DNA from: Pseudorasbora parva
Lineage: Eukaryota > Chordata > Actinopteri > Cypriniformes > Gobionidae
Assembly (NCBI RefSeq): GCF_024679245.1
Contig: NC_090174.1
Span: 13,883,350 to 13,947,349, forward strand
DNA: 64,000 bases
Direction of reading: 5' to 3'
Shown one piece after another: positions 1 to 12,190 of this stretch; position 1 is the stretch's first letter, and each line of letters starts with the position of its first letter. Made by a program: the position numbers and the translations under genes. The notes under the pieces are model-generated. The model did not search any database. It had not been told where the DNA came from and was given only the letters and a program-made list of their open reading frames with translations.

Positions 1-94
<94 letters not shown>
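1..94. repeat. (TCTA)n microsatellite
   Basis: Pure tetranucleotide repeat running off the left edge of the window, about 23 copies visible. Confidence 0.98.
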
Positions 95-99
95 CCTCT

Positions 100-102
<3 letters not shown>

Positions 103-165
<63 letters not shown>
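103..165. repeat. (AT)n microsatellite
   Basis: Alternating TA tract next to the TCTA repeat. Confidence 0.97.
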
Positions 166-168
<3 letters not shown>

Positions 169-592
169 TTGCAAACCCACCAAATCCCACATTTAAATCT
201 GTAACGTTATGTTGTTGTTAAGTTGAATTATATTGTGACTACTATTTTGAATAGTTGTGTAATGAAATAATGTGTGTGAGAACAGAAGTGAAAAGTAAAC
301 CAGATGAATTAATGCTGCTTTCATGTGCTATTGGAATGATCATAAACACAAGTTTTCTAGTTAAAAATAGGCCATGAACGGCCTCTCGTGCCACATGTCA
401 CTGTTATTCACTGGTTTTGCTAATATTTTTTATATTTATATTTTATTTATAATGGTATTTTTTTGTACTTTTTTTTTTTTTTTTTTTTTGTGGTGTAAAA
501 TGTATTTTTTTATTTATATCATTTTTTATTATTATTACATGTATAATTGTTTTTGTTGTTATTGTGCGCTTTGTTTTGTTTTGTTGTTAATT
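166..592. other. intronic sequence, T-rich, nothing recognised
   Basis: AT-rich with a T run near 470-490. It lies upstream of the first acaca exon seen here, so it is most simply intron sequence. Confidence 0.6.
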
Positions 593-898
593 AGGGGCCA
601 AGCCCCCGAAGGGGCTGTAGCCCCTCTTGTAATTGTTAGTATACTTTATTATTAGGGGCCAAGCCCTGAAAGGGCTGTAGCCCCTATTGTATCTGTTAGT
701 TTCCTATATTATTATTAGGGGCCAAGCCCCAAAGGGGCTGTAGCCCCTCTTGAAATTGTTGGTTTACTTTATTATTAGGGGCCAAGCCCCGAAGGGGCTG
801 TAGCCCCTATTGGAATTGTTAGTATACTTTATTAGGGGCCAAGCCCCGAAGGGGCTGTAGCCCCTATTGGAATTGTTAGTATACTTTATTATTATTAT
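593..898. repeat. five tandem copies of a GC-rich double-hairpin motif
   Basis: Copies begin at 593, 654, 717, 777 and 834 (57-63 bp period). Each has AGGGGCCAAGCCCC, then AAGGGGCTGTAGCCCC, then an AT-rich spacer ending in ATTATT. GGGGC/GCCCC and GGGGCT/AGCCCC form two short hairpins. A single copy (8898-8933) starts the second array. The motif is the reverse complement of the array's right end (GGGGCTTGGCCCC), so it behaves like a terminal inverted repeat of the whole element. Confidence 0.85.
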
Positions 899-902
899 TA
901 TT

Positions 903-2456
903 CTTTTTCTTCCCACTGGGTTCCTATGGCAGCCCTATGAACCGTAAGTAGGAAAATGATGAAATTTGGCACACTTGTAGTGATGCTTATGAAAAGTAAT
1001 TGGTCCAAACTTGGAGTCTCTACAACTAACTCTATAGCGCCACCACCAGTCCAAAAATTTAACATTTAAACTGTTATAACTTTTGAACCCTTTGGAATAG
1101 AGAAATAAAACTTAGTACATCTGATTCCTCTCCTCACCCTCATCATATTCCATATCTTACATTAAGGCTCCGCCCCTTACAGTAACAGCCATTTTGAAAA
1201 GTACAGTATTCTGTTTTTTTGCTACTCCTTCTTCAAATTTTGTCCAATTTTGTCGAAACTTGGCAGAGCGAATCCTTGGACTGAGCCGCACAGAAATGAC
1301 TGAACAGAATTTTGATATTCATCTCTGTTCAAAAGTTATGATGTCATGAACTAAACAAGCTCGACCCAAAATTGGTTCTGAGGCTGTATCTCGGCCAAAC
1401 TTTGATCAATCGAAACGAAAATTGGTACGCTTCATCAGACCCATGATCTGAGGGTCCTTGCCAAAGTTGGGAACAGCGCCACCTAGGGGTCATGAGATAT
1501 GAAAAATTGCTATTTTTGCCCATAACTTCTGAACGCTTTGTCAGAAAATCATAATTTTGGTGTCTATGGATTCCCCGCGTCATGCCGAATCTGTGGATAC
1601 CGGATATGTTAGGATCGAATGAACCACGTGACCGCCATTTTGAATTTTGTCATAAATTGCTATATCTTTTAAAATATTTGACATATCTGCACAAAATTTG
1701 GTATGCGTGACCGTCAGCCTCTCCCGGACGTACCTGAGAAGTTTCAGAATAGCGCCACCTAGTGTTCCCGAGATATAGGAATTTTTGCTAAAACATTTAT
1801 AACTTTTGAACGCTTTGTCTAAATTTGATATAATTTATTTCATTTTGTTCCCTGGCTTATGCAGATTCCGACGATATATCATTTGTCATATTCCAAACAT
1901 GTTACTGTCCGCCATATTGAAACAAGTGAAAAACAGTTTTTTCGCTACTCCTCCTACAAATTTTGTCCAATTTTGTCCAAATTTGGCTCAGATGATCTTC
2001 GGACTGAGCCGCACAAAAATGACTGAACGGATTTTTGATATTTGCTATCGTTCCTGAGATATTTGTCACTGAAGTTGACCCTTCCTGGGTTTGTGTTTTT
2101 ATGCTAGTTAGCTTAGCATGCCAATTGGTTATTTGCAAAATGTGCTTCTGTTCAATACGTTGAGTCATTCTGAGATTGATCTAAACAGAACTTTTTAAAA
2201 ATTAAATGCTGTGCATGTATTTGAAAAAAATCTTCATTTTGAGTCGACTCTCATTAGAACTATGGAACTTCAGCAGGTGTTTGAACACAAGCCTGGCCGG
2301 TGGCGCAACGAGATGAGCGATGGACGCCGCATCCGGAGGTTATGGGTTCGAGTCCCGTGGGGGTCAGCCTTATAAAGGTGGCTCTGCGTTCGGCGAAAGC
2401 CCCTTCTGGGGCTTGGCCCCGTACAACTGCTTGCAGTTCTTGTTATTATTATTATT
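903..2456 (+). repeat. tandem unit A of 1.55-kb repeat
   Basis: 1554-bp unit from CTTTTTCTTCCCACTGGG to the TTATT tail before the next unit. Order: body, tRNA-like segment (2291-2365), GGGGCTTGGCCCC terminus, CTGCTTGCAG hairpin, (TTA)n. The body holds three blocks starting AGCGCCACC at 1036, 1475 and 1751, each followed by an ATAACTTNTGAAC-type motif. Small ORFs here are not convincing genes. Copies look the same in every stretch compared with unit B. Family unknown to me; probably a non-autonomous mobile element amplified in tandem. Confidence 0.9.
2291..2365 (+). other. tRNA-like segment with A and B boxes (one per unit)
   Basis: TGGCGCAACGAG at 2301 resembles a pol III A box and GGTTCGAGTCC at 2345 matches the B box consensus, at tRNA-like spacing. 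Equivalents lie near 3845, 5399, 6948, 8510, 10366 and 11932. I could not fold a proper acceptor stem, so it is called tRNA-derived, not a tRNA gene. It may give the element an internal pol III promoter. Confidence 0.6.
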
Positions 2457-4014
2457 CTTTTTCTTCCCACTGGGTTCCTATGGCAGCCCTATGAACCGTA
2501 AGTAGGAAAATGATGAAATTTGGCACACTTGTAGTGATGCTTATGAAAAGTAATTGGTCCAAACTTGGAGTCTCTACAACTAACTCTATAGCGCCACCAC
2601 CAGTCCAAAAATTTAACATTTAAACTGTTATAACTTTTGAACCCTTTGGAATAGAGAAATAAAACTTAGTACATCTGATTCCTCTCCTCACCCTCATCAT
2701 ATTCCATATCTTACATTAAGGCTCCGCCCCTTACAGTAACAGCCATTTTGAAAAGTACAGTATTCTGTTTTTTTGCTACTCCTTCTTCAAATTTTGTCCA
2801 ATTTTGTCGAAACTTGGCAGAGCGAATCCTTGGACTGAGCCGCACAGAAATGACTGAACAGAATTTTGATATTCATCTCTGTTCAAAAGTTATGATGTCA
2901 TGAACTAAACAAGCTCGACCCAAAATTGGTTCTGAGGCTGTATCTCGGCCAAACTTTGATCAATCGAAACGAAAATTGGTACGCTTCATCAGACCCATGA
3001 TCTGAGGGTCCTTGCCAAAGTTGGGAACAGCGCCACCTAGGGGTCATGAGATATGAAAAATTGCTATTTTTGCCCATAACTTCTGAACGCTTTGTCAGAA
3101 AATCATAATTTTGGTGTCTATGGATTCCCCGCGTCATGCCGAATCTGTGGATACCGGATATGTTAGGATCGAATGAACCACGTGACCGCCATTTTGAATT
3201 TTGTCATAAATTGCTATATCTTTTAAAATATTTGACATATCTGCACAAAATTTGGTATGCGTGACCGTCAGCCTCTCCCGGACGTACCTGAGAAGTTTCA
3301 GAATAGCGCCACCTAGTGTTCCCGAGATATAGGAATTTTTGCTAAAACATTTATAACTTTTGAACGCTTTGTCTAAATTTGATATAATTTATTTCATTTT
3401 GTTCCCTGGCTTATGCAGATTCCGACGATATATCATTTGTCATATTCCAAACATGTTACTGTCCGCCATATTGAAACAAGTGAAAAACAGTTTTTTCGCT
3501 ACTCCTCCTACAAATTTTGTCCAATTTTGTCCAAATTTGGCTCAGATGATCTTCGGACTGAGCCGCACAAAAATGACTGAACGGATTTTTGATATTTGCT
3601 ATCGTTCCTGAGATATTTGTCACTGAAGTTGACCCTTCCTGGGTTTGTGTTTTTATGCTAGTTAGCTTAGCATGCCAATTGGTTATTTGCAAAATGTGCT
3701 TCTGTTCAATACGTTGAGTCATTCTGAGATTGATCTAAACAGAACTTTTTAAAAATTAAATGCTGTGCATGTATTTGAAAAAAATCTTCATTTTGAGTCG
3801 ACTCTCATTAGAACTATGGAACTTCAGCAGGTGTTTGAACACAAGCCTGGCCGGTGGCGCAACGAGATGAGCGATGGACGCCGCATCCGGAGGTTATGGG
3901 TTCGAGTCCCGTGGGGGTCAGCCTTATAAAGGTGGCTCTGCGTTCGGCGAAAGCCCCTTCTGGGGCTTGGCCCCGTACAACTGCTTGCAGTTCTTGTTAT
4001 TATTATTATTATTA
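2457..4014 (+). repeat. tandem unit B of 1.55-kb repeat
   Basis: Body appears identical to unit A at a constant 1554-bp offset; only the terminal (TTA)n length differs. tRNA-like segment at 3845-3919. Confidence 0.9.
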
Positions 4015-5559
4015 TTTTTCCCTAATGGGAGTCAATGGCAGCCCTATGAACCGTATATAGGAAAATGATGAAATTTGGCACACTTGTAGATATCTTCATC
4101 AATAATGCATATACCAAATTTGGAGTCTCTAAGACCAACTCCATAGCGCCACCACCAGTCCAAAAATTCAACATTTAAACTATTATAACTTTTGAACCAT
4201 TTGGAATAGAGAAATAAAACTTAGTACATCTGATTCCTCTCCTCACCCTCATCATTTTCAATATCTTACATTAATGCTCCGCCCCTTACAGTAACAGCCA
4301 TTTTGAAAAGTACAGTATTCAGTTTTTTTGCTACTCCTCCTTCAAATTTTGTCCAATTTTGTCGAAACTTGGCAGAGAGAATCCTTGGACTGAGCCGCAT
4401 AGAAATGACTGAACAGAATTTTGATACTCATCTCTGTTCAAAAGTTATGATGTCATGAACTTAACAAGCTCGACCCAAAATTGGTTCTGAGGCTGTATCT
4501 CGGCCAAACTTTGATCAATCGAAACGAAAATTGGTACGCTTCTTCAGACCCATGATCTGAGGGTCCATGCCAAAGTTGGGAACAGCGCCACCTAGGGGTC
4601 ATGAGATATGAAAAAAGGCTATTTTTGCTAATAACTTCTGAACGCTTTGTCAGAAAATCATAATTTTGGTGTCTATGGATTCCCCGCGTCATGCCGAATC
4701 TGTGGATACCGGATATGTTAGGATCGAATGAACCACGTGACCGCCATTTTGAATTTTGTCATAAATTGCTATATCTTTTGAAATATTTGATATATCTGCA
4801 CAAAATTTGGTATGCGTGACCGTCAGCATGTCCCGAACGTACCTGAGAAGTTTCAGAATAGCGCCACCTAGTGTTCCCGAGATATAGGAATTTTTGCTAA
4901 AACATTTATAACTTTTGAACGCTTTGTCTAAATTTGATATAATTTATTTCATTTTGTTCCCTGGCTTATGCAGAATCCGACGATATATCATTTGTCATAT
5001 TCCAAACATGTTACTGTCCGCCATATTGAAACAAGTGAAAAACAGTTTTTTCGCTACTCCTCCTACAAATTTTGTCCAATTTTGTCCAAATTTGTCTCAG
5101 ATGATCTTCGGACTGAGCCGCACAGAAATGACTGAACAGATTTTTGATATTCGCTACCATTCCTGAGATATTTGTCACTGAAGTTGACCCTTCCTGTGTT
5201 TGTGTTTTTATGCTAGTTAGCTTAGCATGCCAATTGGTTATTTGCAAAATGTGCTTCTGTTCCAGACGTTGAGTCATTCTGAGATTGATCTAAACAGAAC
5301 TTTTTAGACATTAAATGCTGTGCATTTATTTGAAAAAAATCTTCTTTTTGAGTCGACTCTCATTAGAACTATGGAACTTCAGCAGGTGTTTGAACACAAG
5401 CCCGGCCGGTGGCGCAGCGAGATGAGCGATGGACCCAGCGCCCGGAGGTTATGGGTTCGAGTCCCGTGGGGGGCGGCCTTTTAAAGGTCGCTCTGCGTTC
5501 GGCGAAAGCCCCTTCTGGGGCTTGGCCCCGTACAACTGCTTGCAGTTCTTGTTATTATT
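4015..5559 (+). repeat. tandem unit C of 1.55-kb repeat
   Basis: Same layout with scattered substitutions and a different left end (CCCTAATGGGAGTCAATGG instead of CCCACTGGGTTCCTATGG). tRNA-like segment near 5399-5474. Confidence 0.9.
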
Positions 5560-7116
5560 CTTTTTCTTCCCACTGGGTTCCTATGGCAGCCCTATGAACC
5601 GTAAGTAGGAAAATGATGAAATTTGGCACACTTGTAGTGATGCTTATGAAAAGTAATTGGTCCAAACTTGGAGTCTCTACAACTAACTCTATAGCGCCAC
5701 CACCAGTCCAAATATTCAACATTTAAACTGTTATAACTCTTAAACCCTTTGGAATAGAGAAATGACATGTAGTACATCTGATTCCTCTCCTCACCCTCAT
5801 CATATTCCATATCTTACATTAAGGATCCGCCCCTTACAGTAACAGCCATTTTGAAAAGTACAGTATTCAGTTTTTTTGCTACTCCTTCTTCAAATTTTGT
5901 CCAATTTTGTCGAAACTTGGCAGAGCGAATCCTTGGACTGAGCCGCACAGAAATGACTGAACAGAATTTTGATATTCATCTCTGTTCAAAAGTTATGATG
6001 TCATGAACTAAACAAGCTCGACCCAAAATTGGTTCTGAGGCTGTATCTCGGCCAAACTTTGATCAATCAAAACGAAAATTGGTAAGCTTCATCAGACCCA
6101 TGATCTGAGGGTCCTTGCCAAAGTTGGGAACAGCGCCACCTAGGGGTCATGAGATATGAAAAATGGCTATTTTTGCCCATAACTTCTGAACGCTTTGTCA
6201 GAAAATCATAATTTTGGTGTCTATGGATTCCCCGCGTCATGCCGAATCTGTGGATACCGGATATGTTAGGATCGAATGAACCACGTGACCGCCATTTTGA
6301 ATTTTGTCATAAATTGCTACATCTTTTAAAATATTTGATATATCTGCACAAAATTTGGTATGCGTGACCGTCAGCATGTCCCGAACGTACCTGAGAAGTT
6401 TCAGAATAGCGCCACCTAGTGTTCCCGAGATATAGGCATTTTTGCTAAAACATTTATAACTTTTGAACGCTTTGTCTAAATTTGATATAATTTATTTCAT
6501 TTTGTTCCCTGGCTTATGCAAATTCCGACGATATATCATTTGTCATATTCCAAACATGTTACTGTCCGCCATATTGAAACAAGTGAAAAACAGTTTTTTC
6601 GCTACTCCTCCTACAAATTTTGTCCAATTTTGTCCAAATTTGGCTCAGATGATCTTCGGACTGAGCCGCACAGAAATGACTGAACAGATTTTTGATATTT
6701 GCTATCCTTCCTGAGATATTTGTCACTGAAGTTGACCCATCCTGTGTTTGTGTTTTTATGCTAGTTAGCTTAGCATGCCAATTGTTTTTTTGCAAAATGT
6801 GCTTCTGTTCAATACGTTGAGTCATTCTGAGATCGATCTAAACAGAACTTTTTAAACATTAAATGCTGTCCATTTATTTGAAAAAAATCTTCATTTTGAG
6901 TCGACTCTCATTAGAACTATGGAACTTCAGCAGGTGTTTGAACACAAGCCCGGCCGGTGGCGCAACGAGATGAGCGATGGACGCCGCACCCCAAGGTTAT
7001 GGGTTCGAGTCCCGTGGGGGACAGCCTTATAAAGGTGGCTCTGCATTCGGCGAAAGCCCCTTCTGGGGCTTGGCCCCGTACAACTGCTTGCAGTTCTTGT
7101 TGTTATTATTATTATT
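5560..7116 (+). repeat. tandem unit D of 1.55-kb repeat
   Basis: Left end is of the unit A type. tRNA-like segment near 6948-7023. Confidence 0.9.
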
Positions 7117-8600
7117 CTTCCTCCCCTATGGGAGTCAATGGCAGCCCTATGAACCGTAAGTAGGAAAATGATGAAATTTGGCACACTTGTAGAGATAGTC
7201 ATCAATAGTAAATGGACCAAATTTGGAGTCTCTAAGACCAACTCCATAGCGCCACCACCAGTCCAAAAATTCAACATTGAAACTGTTATAACTTTTGAAC
7301 CCTTTGAGGTAGAAAAATGCCACTTAGTACACCTGATTCCTCTCATCATGCTGATCAAATTTAACATCTTACATTAAGACTCCGCCCATTACAGTAATGG
7401 CCATTTTAAAAAGTACAGTATTCAGTTTTTTTGCTACTCCTCCTTCAAAATTTGTCTAATTTTGTCCAAACTTGGCAGAGAGAATATTTGGACTGAGCCG
7501 CACAGAAATGACTGAACAGAATTTTTTGGACCCTTGGGAAAAAAAAAAGTTATGATGTCTCGAAGTTAACGAGGTTGACCCAAAATTAGTTCTGAGGCTG
7601 TATCTCGGCCAAACTTTGATCAATCGAAACGAAAATTGGTACGCTTCATCAGACCCATGATCTGAGGGTCCATGCCAAAGTTGGGAACAGCGCCACCTAG
7701 GGGTCATGAGATATGAAAAATGGCTATTTTTGCTCATAACTTCTGAACGCTTTGTCAGAAAATCATAATTTTGGTGTCTATGGATTCCCCGCGTCATGCC
7801 GAATCTGTGGATACCGGATATGTTAGGATCGAATGAACCACGTGACCGCCATTTTGAATTTTGTCATAAATTGCTATATCTTTAGAAATATTTGACATAT
7901 CTGCACACAATTTGGTATGCATGACCGTCATCATGTCCCGAATGTACATGAGAAGTTTCAGAATAGCGCCACCAAGTGTTCCAGAGATATACGATTTTTT
8001 GCTAAAACGTTTATAACTTTTGAAAACATTATCTATATTCTATATAATTTATGTCATTTTGTTCTCTGGGTTTTGCAGATTTCGACGATGTCTCATTTGT
8101 CATTTTCCAAACATGTGACTGTGCGCCATATTGAATCAAGTGAAAAACAGTTTTTTCGCTACTCCTCCTTCAAATTTTGTCCAATTTTGTTCAAAATTGG
8201 CTCACATTAAATATGGAGTGAGCCGCACAGAAATGACTGAACAGATTTTTGATATTCGCTACCGTTCCGGAGAAATCCACCTCTGAAGTTGAACTTGCCT
8301 GTGTTTGTGTCTTTATGCTAATTAGCTTAGCATTCTAAATGGTTATTTGCAAAAATGTTCTTCCGTTCCAGACATTTATTACTTCTTAGAATGATTTCAA
8401 CCAATTTTTCACAAAAAAATATATAATGTTGTTCATTAAATCCAAAAATCTTAATTTTGAGTTAATTTCTAATTTTAACTATGGACCTATGGCATGTCAA
8501 TGAACACATGTCTTCCCTGTGGCGCAATGAGATGAGTGTCAGACACTGGATTGTGAGGTTATGGGTTCGAGTCCCATGGGGTACAGCTTTATAAAATTGT
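7117..8600 (+). repeat. tandem unit E, diverged 1.55-kb repeat
   Basis: Left end is of the unit C type. Its right half is clearly more diverged, and the tRNA-like segment (8510-8585) has changed but keeps TGGCGCAATGAG and GGTTCGAGTCCC. It lacks a clean GGGGCTTGGCCCC end, so this is the worn right end of the first array. Confidence 0.8.
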
Positions 8601-8897
8601 GTGTAATGTTGTTATTTAGTGGCAAAAGCTGCAGTTCTGCCTTCGAAATCTCAAGCCTTTATAAAATTAAACAAACCAAAGTATGAGTGGTCTGCTGTTT
8701 AAAGCAACAGGCTAAAGCTTTGAAGATTGATTGGTCAAATTCAATGTGTAGTAAGTTAAGTTAAGTTATGTTGTTTAAGCATGTAAATTGGGCAATGTAC
8801 AAAAGTTTCCTAAAAATATCCAAAGTCCAAAAAAGCCAAAAAGAGCCATAATGGGCTTGGCCCCGCAATTGCTGCTAGCAGCTATATTTATTATTAT
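8601..8897. other. spacer between the two tandem arrays
   Basis: Mostly unrecognised. At 8851-8897 a GGGCTTGGCCCCGCAATTGC segment, a GCTGCTAGCAGC palindrome and (TTA)n look like a worn right terminus of the same element family. Confidence 0.6.
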
Positions 8898-8977
8898 TAG
8901 GGGCCAAGCCCCCGAAGGGGCTGTAGCCCCTATTGGAATTGTTAGTATACTTTATTATTATTATTATTATTATTATT
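8898..8977 (+). repeat. left terminus of second array
   Basis: One copy of the AGGGGCCAAGCCCC double hairpin followed by the spacer and (TTA)n, as at 834-902. It marks the left end of an independent two-unit copy. Confidence 0.8.
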
Positions 8978-10537
8978 CTTTTTCTTCCCACTGGGTTCCT
9001 ATGGCAGCCCTATGAACCGTAAGTAGGAAAATGATGAAATTTGGCACACTTTTAGTGATGCTTATGAAAAGTAATTGGTCCAAATTTGGTGTCTCTACAA
9101 CCAACTCTATAGCGCCACCACCAGTCCAAATATTCAACATTTAAACTGTTATAACTTTTGAACCCTTTGGAATAGAGAAATGAAACTTAGTACACATTAT
9201 TCCTCTCCTCATGCAGATCACATTCATCATCTTACATTAAGGCTCCGCCCATTACAGTAACAGCCATTTTGAAAAGTACAGTATTCAGTTTTTTTGCTAC
9301 TCCTCCTTCAAAGTTTGTTCGATTTCGTTCAAATTTGAATGAAATAATATTTGGACTGAGCTGCAGAGACATGACTAAACCGATTTTTTTTATTCTTCTT
9401 TGTTCAAAAGTTATGATGTCATAAACTCAATGAGGTTGACCCAAATTTGGTTCTGAGGCTGTATCTCGGCCAAACTTTGATCAATCAAAACGAAAATTGG
9501 TACACTTACTCACACCCATGAACTGAGGGTACATGCCAAAGTTGGGAACAGCGCCACCTAGGGGTCATGAGATATGAAAAAAGGCTATTTTTGCCCATAA
9601 CTTCTGAACGCTTTGTCAGAAAATCATTTAATTTGTATCTATGGATTCTGCGTGACATGACAAATCTGGTGATACCAGATATGTTAGGATCGGATGAACC
9701 ACGTGACCGCCATTTTGAATTTTGTCATAAAATTTGATATCTTTTGAAATATTTTACATATCTGCACAAAATTTGGTATGCGTGACCGTCAGCATGTCCC
9801 GGACGTACCTGAGAATTTTCAGAATAGCGCCACCTAGTGTTCCCGAGATATAGGAATTTTTGCTAAAACATTTATAACTTTTGAATGCTTTGTCCAAATT
9901 TGATATAATTTATTTCATTTTGTTCCCTGGCTTATGCAGATTCCGACGATATATCATTTGTCATTTTCCAAACATGTTACTGTCCGCCATATTGAAACAA
10001 GTGAAAAACAGTTTTTTCATTACTCCTCCTACAAATTTTGTCCAATTTTGTCCAAATTTGGCTCAGATGATCTTCGGACTGAGCCGCACAGAAATGACTG
10101 AACGGATTTTTGATTTTTGCTACCGTTCCTGAGATATTTGTCACTGAAGTTGACCCATCCTGTGTTTGTGTTTTTATGCTAGTTAGCTTAGCATGCCAAT
10201 TGGTTATTTGCAAAATGTGCTTCTGTTCCATACGTTGAGTGATTCTCAGATTGATCTAAACAGAACTTTTTAAACATTAAATGCTGTGCATTTATTTGAA
10301 AAAAATCTTCATTTTGAGTCGACTCTCATTAGAACTATGGAACTTCAGCAGGTGTTTGAACACAAGCCCGGCCGGTGGCGCAACGAGATGAGCGATGGAC
10401 GCCGCACCCGGAGGTTATGGGTTCGAGTCCCGTGGGGGGCGGCCTTTTAAAGGTTGCTCTGCGTTCGGCGAAAGCCCCTTCTGGGGCTTGGCCCCGTACA
10501 ACTGCTTGCAGTTCTTGTTATTATTATTATTATTATT
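8978..10537 (+). repeat. tandem unit F of 1.55-kb repeat
   Basis: Unit A-type left end, with variants shared with unit G in the left half. tRNA-like segment near 10366-10440. Confidence 0.9.
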
Positions 10538-12085
10538 CTTTTTCTTCCCACTGGGTTCCTATGGCAGCCCTATGAACCGTAAGTAGGAAAATGATGAAAT
10601 TTGGCACACTTGTAGTGATTCTTATGAAAAGTAATTGGTCCAAATTTGGAGTCTCTACAACCAACTCCATAGCGCCACCACCAGTCCAAAAATGCAACAT
10701 TTAAACTGTTATAACTTTTGAAACCTTTGGAATAGAGAAATGAAACTTAGTACACCTTATTCCTCTCCTCATGCAGATCACATTCATCATCTTACATTAA
10801 GGCTCCGCCCATTACAGTAACAGCCATTTTGAAAAGTACAGTATTCAGTTTTTTTGCTACTCCTCCTTCAAAGTTTGTTCGATTTTGTACAAATTTGAAT
10901 GAAATAATCTTTGGACTGAGCCGCACAGACATGACTAAACCGATTATTTTTATTCTTCTTTTTTCAAAAGTTATGATGTCATAAACTCAATGAGGTTGAC
11001 CCAAATTTGGTTCAGATGCTGTATCTCGGCCAAACTTTGATCAATCAAAACGAAAATTGGTACGCTTCATCAGACCCATGATCTGAGGGTACATGCCAAA
11101 GTTGGGAACAGCGCCACCTAGGGGTCATAAGATATGAAAAAAGGCTATTTTTGCCCATAACTTCTGACCGCTTTGTCAGAAAATCATATAATTGGTATCT
11201 ATGGATTCCCCGTGACATGCCAAATCTGGTGATACCGGATATGTTAGGATCGGATGAACCACGTGACCGCAATTTTTAATTTTGTCATAAAATGTGATAT
11301 CTTTTGAAATATTTGACATATCTGCACAAAATTTGGTATGAGTGACCATCAGCATGTCCCGAACGTACCTGAGAAGTTTCAGAATAGCGCCACCTAGTGT
11401 TCCAGAGATATAGGAATTTTTGCTAAAACATTTATAACTTGTAAACTTGAAAACTTTGTCCAAATTTGGTGTCATTTATGTCATCTTGTTCCCTGGCTTA
11501 TGCAGATTCCGACGATGTCTCATTTGTCATTTTCCAAAAATGTTATTGTCCGCAATATTGAATCAAGTGAAAAACAGTTTTTTTGCTACTCCTCTTTCAA
11601 ATTTTGTCAAATTTTGTCCAAACTTGGCTGAGATGATCGTTGGACTGAGCCGCACAGAAATGACTGAACAGATTTTTGATATTTGCTATCGTTCCTGAGA
11701 TATTTGTCACTGAAGTTGACCCTTCCTGGGTTTGTGTTTTTATGCTAGTTAGTTTAGCATGCCAATTGGTTATTTGCAAAATGTGCTTCTGTTCCAGACA
11801 TTGAGTCATTCTGAGATTGATCTAAACAGAACTTTTTAAACATTAAATGCTGTGCATTTATTTGAAAAAAATCTTCATTTTGAGTCGACTCTCATTAGAA
11901 CTATGGAACTTCAGCAGGTGTTTGAACACAAGCCTGGCCGGTGGCGCAACGAGATGAGCGATGGACGCCGCACCCCGAGGTTATGGGTTCGAGTCCCGTG
12001 GGGGACAGCCTTATAAAGGTGGCTCTGCGTTCGGGCGAAAGCCCCTTCTGGGGCTTGGCCCCGTACAACTGCTTGCAGTTCTTGT
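10538..12085 (+). repeat. tandem unit G of 1.55-kb repeat
   Basis: Last unit of the second array. tRNA-like segment near 11932-12007, then the GGGGCTTGGCCCC terminus and CTGCTTGCAG hairpin near 12050-12080. Sequence after TTCTTGTTG leaves the repeat. Confidence 0.88.
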
Positions 12086-12190
12086 TGTATTTGTAATTGT
12101 TTTGTAACTGTTTTTTTTTTTGATTGTACATTAGGACCCCCTCGAAAACGAGATGGTACATCTCAAGGGGTTAATCCTATTAATAAATTT
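12086..12190 (+). mobile_element. probable 3' tail of a non-LTR retrotransposon
   Basis: T-rich and TGTAATTG sequence followed by GACCCCCTCGAAAACGAGAT and CATCTCAAGGGGTTAATCC, then AATAAA. I recall this hairpin-like tail from fish LINE 3' ends. No coding part is present. Confidence 0.45.

Noticed and set aside
1806..2168. 83- and 88-codon ORFs on opposite strands repeated in nearly every 1.55-kb unit
   Set aside because: They overlap each other antisense, have no recognised motif, and are conserved only because the units are recent copies. Diverged units lose them.
2291..2365. True tRNA gene
   Set aside because: The boxes fit, but no complete cloverleaf with acceptor stem and anticodon arm could be drawn, and it repeats with the unit.
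2270..2470. Minus-strand ORF through the tRNA-like segment and terminus of each unit
   Set aside because: It covers hairpins and box motifs. This type of peptide is a common false prediction from fish repeats.
593..12085. CRISPR array
   Set aside because: Regular repeats are present, but the genome is eukaryotic, the units are 1.5 kb or 60 bp with related spacers, and there are no cas genes.
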